A stretch of DNA of 64,000 bases from the NCBI GenBank assembly GCA_023375785.1, contig SZWC01001593.1:30474-94473 (forward strand), in the 5' to 3' direction. This stretch comes from Penium margaritaceum. Taxonomy: Eukaryota; Streptophyta; Zygnematophyceae; Desmidiales; Peniaceae. The notes beneath the pieces were generated by a model. It was not told the origin of the DNA, did not search any database, and saw nothing but the letters and a program-made list of their open reading frames with translations. Position numbers and translations under genes: made by a program. Every line of letters begins with the position of its first letter. Positions within the stretch are counted from its first letter, which is position 1. Of the stretch, positions 46,598-56,604 are shown one piece after another.

Positions 46598-47180
46598 GAC
46601 ATGGAGGCCTTCAGCTTTGTGTCGGTCGTCATTGGGGTGCTGACAGGTTTGCAGTCTTCCATGTGGTAGCGCTTCAGCACATCACCAATGTATTTGGTTT
46701 GGTTGAGTTCGATGGTGCCTGCTGCTCGGTTGCGGTGGATGGCAATCCCGAGGTAGTACTAGAGAGGTCCCATGTCCTTCATCTTGAACCTTTTGCTGAG
46801 GTCAGACTTGAGCCCATCCAGCAGCGACCGAAGACGAGCAGATGATCAGATCATCCACGTACAGCGCAACCAGCATCAGCCCTCTCCCATCATCGCGCAC
46901 GTACATGCTTGGGTCATTCTGGCAATGCGCGAAGGAGAGGCCGGTCATGAAACCGTCCATCTCTTTGTACCACATCGTTGGGGCCTGTTTCAGCCCGTAG
47001 AGCGCTTTCACGAACTTGCACACCTTGCCCTTGGGAGCTTCGACTCCTTCGAGCACCTCTATCAGCACTTCCTTGTCAAGCTTCCCATGAAGGAAAGCTG
47101 TCCTGACGTCCATCAGGTGTATCTCCAAGTTCTTTGCGGTAGCAATGCCAAGGAGAGAGCGGATGGAGGCAAAGGTCACC

Positions 47181-47802
47181 CCAGAGAAAGGTGGAGAGAA
47201 CCAGAGAATGACGGACCAAGCCAGAGAAAGGTGGAGCAAGCCAGAGAAAGGTGGAGCCAGCCAGAGAACAGTGCAACAAGCCAGAGAAAGGTGGACTGAA
47301 CCAGGGAAAGGTGGAGCAAGCCAGGGAAAGGTGGAGCAAGCCTGAGGAAAGTGGAGCAAGGCAGAGAACCGTGGAGCAAGCAGGCAAAGGTGGAGCAAGC
47401 AAAAGAAAGGCAGAGCAAGCCATGGAAAGGTGGAGCAAGCCTGAGAAAAGTGAAGCAAGCTTGAGAAAGGTGGAGCAAGCCAGGGAAAGCTGGAGCAAGC
47501 CATACAAATATGGTGTAATCCAGATAACCGTGGAGCAAGCCAGAGAAGGTGGAGTAAGTATGATAAATGGTGGAGCAAGCCAGAGAACCTTGGAGCAACC
47601 GTGGAACAAGTTGAAGACCGTTGGAGCAAGCTAGACAACAGTTAAGCAGGCCAGAGAAAGGTGGAGCAGGCCAGAGAAAGGTGGAGCAGACCAGAGAAAG
47701 TGGGAGTAAGCCAGAGAAAGGTGGAGCAAGCCAACCAACTGTGGAGCAAGCCAGAGAAAGGTGGAGCAAGCCAGTTTATGCTGGAGTAAGCAAGAGAAAG
47801 AT
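47181..47802 (-). repeat. 20-bp tandem array, R orientation, right of the Copia fragment
   Basis: The R array resumes after the truncated Copia edge. Part of it (about 47440-47540, with gccatacaaatatggtgtaa) resembles 40940-41040 (gccatacaaagatggggtaa), so it belongs to the same higher-order family as the left side. It ends at 47802 in a head-to-head switch (agagaaagatcttctcagg). Confidence 0.93.
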
Positions 47803-49580
47803 CTTCTCAGGCCTGCTCCACCTTTCTGTGGCCTATACCACCTATCTCTTGCTTGCTCTACCTTTCTCTGGCTTGCTCCACCATTTTCTGGCTTGCTCTG
47901 CCTTTTTCTGGCTCGCTCCACAGTTTGCTGGCTTGCTCCACCTTCCTCTGGCTTTCTCCCTCTTCTCTGGCCTTCTCCACCTTTCTCTGGCCTGCTCCAC
48001 CTTTCTCTTACCTGCTCCACCTTTCTCTGGCCTGCTCCAGCGTTATCAAGCTTGCTCCACCGATCTTCAACTTGGTCTACCGTTCTCTGGATAGCTCCAC
48101 CGATCTTCAACTTCGTCTATCTTTCTTTGGTCTACTCCACCTTTCTGTCACCTGCTCCACTGTATTCGGCCTTGCTCCACCTTGATCTGGCCTGCTCCAA
48201 ATTTCTCTGGCCTGCTCCACCTTTTGATGGCCTGCTCCACCTTTTGTCTTGCTCCACCTTTCTCTGGCTTGCTCCACCTTTCTCGGGCTTGCTCTACCGT
48301 TCTTTGGCTTGCTCCTCCACGTTCTCTGGCTAACTCCCACATTCTCTTGCTTGCTTGACCATTCTCTGCCTTGCTCCACCATTCTCTGGCTTGCTCCACC
48401 CGTATCACACTTTCTACACCCTTCTCAAACTTGCTCAACCTTTCTCTGGCTTGCTCCATTATTCTTTGGCTTGCTCCACCGTTCTCTGGCTTGCTCCACC
48501 ATTCTCTGGCTTGCTCCACTGTTCTCTGAATTGCTCCACCTTGCTCTGGCCTGCTCCACCATTCTCTGGCTTGCGTCACCATTCTCTGGCTTGCTCCACC
48601 ATTCTTTGGCTTACTCTACCCTTCTATGGCCTGCTCCACCGTTCTATGGCCTCCTTCACCTTTCTCTGGCCTGCTCCAACTTTCTCTGGCTTACTTCACC
48701 TTTCTTTGGCTTGCTCCACCTTTCTCTGGCTTGCTCCACCTTTCTCTGGCTTGCTCCACCTTTCTCTAGCTTGCACCTCCTTTGTCTGGCTTACTCCACC
48801 TTTCTCAAGCTTGATCCACCGTCTGTGACTTGATCCACTGTTCTCTGGCTTTCTCCACTATTCTCTGGCTTGCTCCACCATTCTTTGGCTTGCTCCCAAG
48901 TTCTCTGGCTTGATCCGTCTTTCCTTGGCTTGCTCCACTTTTCATTGGCTGGCTCCACCTTTCTCTGGCTTGTTCTACCATGCCCTGGCTTTCTCCAGAG
49001 TTCCCTTGCGTACTCCACCGTACTCTGGCTTGCTCCACCTTTCTCTGCCTTGTACGACTTTTCTCTGGGCTGCTCCACTGTTTTTCGGCTTGCTCCACCG
49101 TTGTTTGGCTAGCTCCCTTGGTACATGGCGTGCTCCACCGTTCCCTGGCTTGCTCCACCCTTCTCATGCTTGCTCTACCATTCTCCTGCTTACTCAACAT
49201 TTCTCTGTCTTGCGCCACCTTTCTTTAGCTTGCTGCAACTTTCTCTGGCTTGTTCTGCCTTTCTCTGTCTTGCTCAACCTTTCACGGGCTTGCTCCACCT
49301 TTCTATGGCTTGCTCCACCATTACCTGGCTTGCTCAACCTGTCCCTGGCTTGCTCCACTTTTCTCTGGCTTTCTCCACCTTTCCTTGGATTTCTCCATAT
49401 ATCTCTGGCTTGCTCAATCTTTCTCTGGCTTGCTCCACCGTCCTCTGGCTTGTTCCTTACATCTTTGGCTTGCTCAATCGTTCACTGGCTTGCTCTTCCT
49501 TTATCTGGCTTGCTCCACCGTTTCCTGGCTCGCTCCACCTTTATCTGGCTCACTCCACCTTTCTCTGGCTTGCTCCACCT

Positions 49581-49760
49581 TTCCCAGGCTTGATCCACCT
49601 TTCTTTGGCTTGATCCACCTTTCCCTGACTTACTACACTGTTCTCTGGCTTGCTCCACCTTTCTCTGGCTTGCTCCACCTTTCCCAGGCTTGATCCACCT
49701 TTCTTTGGCTTGATCCACCTTTCCCTGACTTACTACACTGTTCTCTGGCTTGCTCCACCA
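49581..49760 (+). repeat. 100-bp higher-order duplication
   Basis: The variant string starting ttcccaggcttgatccacc at 49581 recurs at 49681 with the rare ttactacactg unit in the same place. The offset is five 20-bp units. Confidence 0.9.
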
Positions 49761-52700
49761 TTCTCTGGCTTGCTCTACCATTCTCTCGCTTGCTTTACGT
49801 TCTCTGGCTCGCTCCACCTTTCTATGGCTTGCGCCCTCTTTCTCTGGCTTGTTCCACCTTTCTTTGGCTTGCTCCACTGTTATCTGGCTTACTACTCCAT
49901 TCTCTGGCCTGCTCCCCCATTCTCGGCCTTGCTCCACAGTTCTCTGGCTTGTCCGACCATTCTCTGGCTTGCTAAACAGTTCTTTGGCTTGCTCCACCAT
50001 TCTCGGACTTGCTGTACCGTTTCAAGCTTGCTCCACGTTTCTTTTGCCTACTCTACCGTTATGTGGCCTGCTCCATATTTCTCATGCTTCCTCCACCTTT
50101 CTTTGGCTTGCTTCACCTTTCTCTGGCTTGATCCACCGTTCTCTAGCTTGCTCCACCTTTCTCTGGCTTGTTCCACCTTTCTTTGGCTTGCTCCACTGTT
50201 TTTTGACCTTCTCCACCTTTCTCAGGCCTGCTTCACCTTTGTCAGGCTTGCTCTACCTTTCTCTGGCTTGCTCCAGGTATCTTTAGCTTGCTCCATCTCC
50301 TCTGGCTTGCACTTACTTTTTCTGGCTCAATCCACTGTTCTCTGCCTAGTTCCACCGTTCTCTGGCTTGCTTCACCGTTCTCTGACTTGGTTCACGGTTC
50401 TCTAGATTGCTCGACTGTTCTCAGACTTGATCCACCATTCTCTGGATAACTCCACAGTTCTCTGGCTTGCTGCACCTTTCTCTGGCTTGCTCTACCCTTC
50501 TCTAGCTTTCTCCGCCTTTCTTTGGCTAGCTCCACATCTCTCTGGCTTGCTCCACCTTTCTCTGGCTTACTCCACCTTTCTCTTGCTTGCTCCACCTTTC
50601 TCTGGCTTGCTCCACTTCTCGCTGTCTTGCTTAACCTTTCTCTGCCTTGCTCCACTGTTCTCTGGCTTGCTTCACCTTTCTTTGTCTTGCTCTACCTTTT
50701 CCTTGCTTGCTCCACCTTTCTCTGGCTTGCACCACCTTTCTCCGGCTTGCTCCACCGTTTTGTGGCTTGCTCCACCGTTCTCTGGCTTGCTCCATATTTC
50801 TCTGCCTTGCTCCACTGTTCTCTGGTTTTCTCCACTGTTCTCTAGCTTTCTCCAGGGTTCTCTGGCTTGCTCCACTGTTCCCTGGCTTGCTCCACATTTC
50901 TCTGGCTTGCTTCACCGTTCTCTGGCCTGCCCCATCGTTCTCTGGCTTGCTCCACCATTCTCTGGCTTGCTCCAAAATTCTCAGTATTGCTCCACTATTC
51001 TCTGTCTTGCTCCACCATTCTCTGGCTTGCTCCACCGATCTATGGCTTACTCCACCATTTTCTGGCTTGCTGCATTGTTCCCAGGCTTGCTTGACCGTTA
51101 TGTGAATTGCTCTATCGTTCTCTAGCTTGCTCCATCGTTCTCTGACTTGCTCCATAATTCCCTGGCTTCTTTCACCTTGCTCTTCCTTGCTACACCGTTT
51201 GCTAGCTTTCTCCACCGTTCTCTGGCNATGTCTCTGTCTTGCTCCACCTTCCAGTGGCTTGCTCTACTGTTTTCTATCTTGATCCACGTTTCTCTGGCTT
51301 GCTCCATCTTTGTATGGATTTCTGCACCTTTCACTAGCTTGCTCCATCTTTCTCTGGCTTGCTCCACCTTTCTTTCGCTTGCTCCACTTTTCTCTGGATT
51401 TCTCTACCTTTCTTTGGCTTTCTCCACCTCTTATTGGCTTGATCCAACCTTCTCTGGCTTGCTCCAACTGCCTCTGGCTTACTCCACCTTTCTCATGATT
51501 GCTTACCTTTCTTTGGCTTGCTCCAACGTTCTCTGACTTGCTCTTCCCTTTACTGTCTTGCTCCACATTTCTCTGGCTTGCTCCACCTTTCTCTGGCTCG
51601 CTCCACCTTTCTCTGGCTTGCCCCACCTTTCTCTGGCTTTATCCACCTTTCCCTGGCTAGCTCCACCTTTCTTTGGCTTGCTCCACCTTTCTCTGGCTTG
51701 ATCCACTCTTCTTTGGCTTGCTCCCCCGTTCTATGGCTTGCTCCCCTGTTCTTTGGCTCTCTCCACTGTTCTCTGGCTTGCTCCACCTTTCTTTGGCCCG
51801 CTTCACCATTCTCTGACCTGTTCCACCTTTCGCAGGCCTGCTCCACCTGTCTCTGGCTTGCTCCACCTTTCTCTGGCTTGCTCAACCGTTCTCTGGCTTG
51901 CTTGGTCTACCTTTCTCTGGCTTGCTCCACTTTTCTCTGGCTTTCTCCACCTGTCCATTAATTGCTCAACCTTTCTTTGGCTTGTTCTACCATTCTATGG
52001 CTTGCTCCACCTCTGTCTGGATTGCTCCACCATTCTCTGGCTTGCTCTACCTTTTCCTCACTTCCCAACTTTGCTCTGGCTTTCTCCAGCTTTCCATGGC
52101 TTGCTCCACCTTTCTTTGGCTTGCTCCACCTTTCTCTGGCTTGCTCCTTAATTCTCTGGCTTGCTCTACCTTTCTTTGGCTTGCTCCACCTTTCTCTGTC
52201 TTGCACCACCATTCTCTAACTTTGTCATCCGTTCTCTGGCTTGATCCACATTTCTCTGGCTTGCTCCACCTTCCCTGGCTTGCTCCACCTTTCTCTGGCT
52301 TTCTCCACCTTTCTCTGGCTTGCTCATCCTTTCTTTGGCTTGCTCCACCGTTCTCTGGCTTGCTCCACCTTAGTATGGCTTGTTCCACCTTTCCCTAGCG
52401 TACTGCACTGTTCTCTGGCTTGCTCTAACCTCCTCTGGCCTGCTCAACCTTTCTCTCGCTTCCTCAACTGTTCTTGGACTTGCTGCACCTTTCTATGGCT
52501 TGCTCCACCATTCTCGGGCTTGCTCCATGTCTCTCTAGATTGCTCCACCTTTTCCTGGCTTGCTAAACCTCTCTCTGGCTTACTCCACCTTTATGTGGCT
52601 TGCTCCAACTCTCCTTGACTTGCTCCATCTTTTTCTGGCTTGCTCCACCATTCCCTTGCTTGCTGCAGCATTCTATTGCTTGCTCCACCTTTCTCTGGCC

Positions 52701-53720
52701 TGCTCCACCATTTTCAGGCTTGCTCACCTTTCTCTGGCTCTCTCCACCTTTCTCTGGCTTCCTCCACCGCTCGCTGGCTTGCTCCACCTTTATATGGCTT
52801 TCTCCACCTTCCTTTGGCGTGCTCTTCCTTTCTATTGCGTGTTCCACCTGTCTCTAGCTTGCTCCACCTTTCTCTGGCTTCCTCCACCGTTCTCTTGCTT
52901 GCTCAATCGTTGTTTGCCTTACCCCACCGTTCTATGGCTTGCTCCATCTTTCTCTGGCTTGCTCCACCTTTCCCTGGCTTGCTTTACCTTTTCCTGGCTT
53001 GCTCCACCTTTCTCTGGCCTGCTCCACCTTTATCTGGCTTGCTCCATCTTTCCCTGGCTTGCTCAACCTTTTTGTGTCTTGCTTCACCTTTCTCTGGCTT
53101 GCTCTACCTTTCCCAGGCTTGCTCCACCGTTCTCTGGCTTGCTCCACTTTTTCCTGGCTTGCACCACCTTTCTCTGGCTTGCTCCACCTTTCTCTGACTT
53201 GATCCACCTTTCTCTGGCTGGCTCCACCTTTCTCTGGCTTGCTCCCCTTTCTCTGGATTGCACCAGATTTCTTCGGCTTGCTCCACGATTCTGTAGTTTG
53301 GTCCACCTTTCTCTGGCTTGCTCCACATTTCCCTGTCTTGCCTTACATTTTTCTGGCTTTCTCCACCTTTCTCTGGCTTGCTCAACCTTTACCTGGCTTG
53401 ATCCATCTTTCCCTGGCTTGCACCTCCTTTCCATGGCTTGCTCTACCATTCTCTGTCTTGCTCCACCGTTCTCTGGCTTGCTGCACCTTTTCCTGGCTCG
53501 CTCCACCTTTCTCTGGCTTGCTCCTCCTTTCTCTGACTTGCTCCATCTTTCTTTGGCTTGCTCTACCTTTCTGTGGCTTTCTCCACCTTTCTCAGGCTTG
53601 CTCAACCTTTCCATGGCTTTCTCCACCTCTCCCTAGCTTGCTCCACCGATCTCTGGCTTGCTCCACCGTTTTCTGGCTTGCTGCACCGTTCCCAGGTTTG
53701 CTCCACCTTTCTCTGGCTTT

Positions 53721-54405
53721 CTCCACCTCTCCCTAGCTTGCTCCACCGTTCTCTGGCTTGCTCCACATTTCCCTGTCTTGCCTTACCTTTTTCTGGCTTT
53801 CTCCACCTCTCCCTAGCTTGCTCCACCGTTCTCTGGCTTGCTCCACATTTCCCTGTCTTGCCTTACCTTTTTCTGGCTTTCTCCACCTCTCCCTAGCTTG
53901 CTCCACCGTTCTCTGGCTTGCTCCACATTTCCCTGTCTTGCCTTACCTTTTTCTGGCTTTCTCCACCTCTCCCTAGCTTGCTCCACCGTTCTCTGGCTTG
54001 CTCCACATTTCCCTGTCTTGCCTTACCTTTTTCTGGCTTTCTCCACCTCTCCCTAGCTTGCTCCACCGTTCTCTGGCTTGCTCCACATTTCCCTGTCTTG
54101 CCTTACCTTTTTCTGGCTTTCTCCACCTCTCCCTAGCTTGCTCCACCGTTCTCTGGCTTGCTCCACATTTCCCTGTCTTGCCTTACCTTTTTCTGGCTTT
54201 CTCCACCTCTCCCTAGCTTGCTCCACCGTTCTCTGGCTTGCTCCACATTTCCCTGTCTTGCCTTACCTTTTTCTGGCTTTCTCCACCTCTCCCTAGCTTG
54301 CTCCACCGTTCTCTGGCTTGCTCCACATTTCCCTGTCTTGCCTTACCTTTTTCTGGCTTTCTCCACCTCTCCCTAGCTTGCTCCACCGTTCTCTGGCTTG
54401 CTCCA
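53721..54405 (+). repeat. 80-bp higher-order repeat, eight apparently identical copies plus a partial ninth
   Basis: Four 20-bp variants in fixed order (ctctccctagcttg, cgttctctggcttg, atttccctgtcttg, then ccttacctttttctggcttt) form an 80-bp unit. Copies start at 53721, 53801, 53881, 53961, 54041, 54121, 54201 and 54281, and I see no difference between them. A partial ninth copy breaks off near 54405. A likely ancestor of the third and fourth variants lies at about 53321-53360. Such uniformity, against 10-20% divergence of other units, means very recent amplification. Confidence 0.95.
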
Positions 54406-56604
54406 TCTTTCTCTGGCTTGCATCATCGTTCTCTGTCCTACTCCACCTGTTTCTGGCTTGCTCCATATTTCTCTGTCTTGCTTCACCTTTCTATGGCTTG
54501 CTCCACCTTCTTCTGGCTTGCACCACCTTTCTCTGGCTTGCTCTACTGTTCTCTGGCTTGCTCCACCGTTCTTTGGCTTGCTCTATGTTTCTCTGCCCTG
54601 CTCCACCGTTCTCTGGCTTTCTCCACTGTTCTGTAGCTTGCTCCATGGTTCTCTGGCTTCCTCCACTGTTCTCTGGCTTAGTCCACCTTTCTCTGGCTTG
54701 CTCCACCGTTCTCTGGCCTGGTCCATCGTCCCTGGTTTGCTCCACTATTCTCTGGCTTGCTTGACCGTTCTCAGCATTGCTCCACTGTTCTCTGGCTTGC
54801 TCCACCATTCTCTGGCTTGATCCATCAATCTGTGCCTTGCTCCACCATTCTCTGGCTTGCTCCATTATTCCCTGGCTTGCTGCACCGTTCTCTGGCTTGC
54901 TGCGCCCTCCACTGGCTTGCTCCACCCTTTCTCAAGCTTGCACCATCATTCTCTGGCTTGCTCAACCATTGTCTGGCCTGCTCCACAGTTCACTAGCTTT
55001 CTCCACCGTTCTCTGGCTTACTCCACCATTTTCTGGCTTGCTCTACCGTTTTCTGGTTTGCTCCACCATTCTCTGGCTTGCTCCACCGTTCTCTGGCTTG
55101 CTCTATCTTTCTCTGGCTTGCACCATTGTTCTTTGACTTGCGCTTCCTTTTTCTGGCTTGCTCCACCTTTCTCTGGCTTGCTCCAAGTTTCTATGGCTTT
55201 CTCCACCTTTCTCTGGCTTGCTCCACCTCTATCAGGCTTGACCCACCTCGTAGTGGCTTCCTCCACTGTTCCCTGTCTTGCTCAACCTTTCTCTGGCTTG
55301 CTCCATCTTCATATGGCTTGCTGCACCTTTCACTAGCTTGCTCCATCTTTCTCTGGCTTGCTCCACCTTTCTCTGGCTTGCTCCACCTTTCTCTGGCCTG
55401 CTCCACCTTTCTCTGACTTGCTCCACGTTTTACTGACTTTCTCAAACCATCTCTGGCTTGCTCCACATTTCTCTGGCTTACTCCACCTTTCTGTGTCTTT
55501 CTCCACTTTTCTTTGGCTTGCTCCACCATTCTTTGCCTTGCTCCATCTTTTACTGGCTTGCTCTAGCTTTCTCTGGCTTGCTCCACCTTTCTCTGGCTTC
55601 CTCCACCATTCTCTGGTTTGCTCCACCTTTCTCGGGCTTTCTCCACATGTCCCTGGCTTGCTCCTCCTTTCTCTGTCTTGCTCCACCTTTCTCTGGCTTG
55701 ATCCACTGTTCTTTGGCTTGCTCCACCGTTCTTTGGCTTGCTCACCTGTTCTGTGGCTTGCTCCACCGTTATCTGCCTTGCTACACCATTCTTTGAACTG
55801 CTGCAGCATTTTCTGGGTTGCTCCACCATTCTCTGGCTTGTTCCACTGTTCTTTGACTTGCTGCACATTTCTTTGGCCTGCTTCACAGTTCTCAGACCTG
55901 TTCCACCTTCCCCAGGCTTCTCCACCTGTCTCTGGCTTGCTCCACCTTTCTGTGGCTTGCACCACCTTTCTCTGGCTTACTCCACCGTTCTCTGGCTTGC
56001 TCCACCGTTCTCTGGCTTGCTTCACCGTTCTCTGGATTGCTCCATCATTCTCTTGCTTGGTCTACCTTTCTCTGGCTTGCTCCACCTTTCTCTGGCGTTG
56101 TCCACCTTTCCATGACATGCTCAACCTTTCTCTGGCTTGTTCTACCATTGTCTGGCTTCCTCCAGCATCCTTTGGCTTGCTCTACCATTCTCTAGCTTGC
56201 TCCACCTTTCTTTGGTTTGCTCCATCTTTTCCTGGCTTGCTCCATCTTTCTCTGGCTTGTTCCACCATTTTCTGGCTTGCTCCACCGTTCTGTGGCTTGC
56301 TCCACGTTTCTCTGGCCTACTCCACTTTGCTCTGGCTTTCTCCAACTTTCCCTGGCTTGCTCCACCTTTATCTCGCTTACTCCACCTTGCTTTAGCTTGC
56401 TCCACGGTTTTCTGGCTTGCTCAGCCTTTCTCTGGCTTGCTCCATCTTTCTCTGGCTTGCTCTACCTTTCACTGGCTTGCTCCACCTTTCTCTGGCTTGT
56501 ACTACCTTTCTCTGGCTTGCTCATATGTTTTCTGGCTTGCTTCAGTTTTATCTGGCTTGCTCCACATTCCCTGGCTTGCTTCACATTTCTCTGGATTTCT
56601 ACTT

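Larger units (their letters stand above)
44441..47180 (-). mobile_element. Ty1/copia LTR retrotransposon, 3' fragment (reverse transcriptase, RNase H, one LTR)
   Basis: Minus-strand polyprotein remnants are clearly Copia. From about 47170 downward there is a reverse transcriptase with MDVRTAFLHGKL, KALYGLKQAP and the active-site YVDDLI. An RNase H/C-terminal part follows with SWSSRKHDCVPVSRAEAEYV and ends near 45155. Then come a purine-rich tract (45158-45170) and one LTR (44441-45157). Gag, protease, integrase and the other LTR are absent, and the right side joins the 20-bp array directly, so this is a 5'-truncated fossil. The coding part is interrupted in at least one place. An N gap (45971-46597) lies within it. 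Confidence 0.92.
47803..56604 (+). repeat. 20-bp tandem array, F orientation (8.8 kb)
   Basis: The pyrimidine-rich unit runs from the strand switch to the satellite boundary, where tctctggatttctactt gives way to ctagttattaatgag. It contains a 100-bp duplication (49581 to 49681), the 80-bp higher-order repeat at 53721-54405, and a single ambiguous base at 51227. Open frames are products of the repeat. Confidence 0.95.

Noticed and set aside
2990-56604. Telomeric or subtelomeric repeat.
   Set aside because: Neither the 20-bp nor the 13-bp unit resembles TTTAGGG-type repeats, and no TTTAGGG run was seen.
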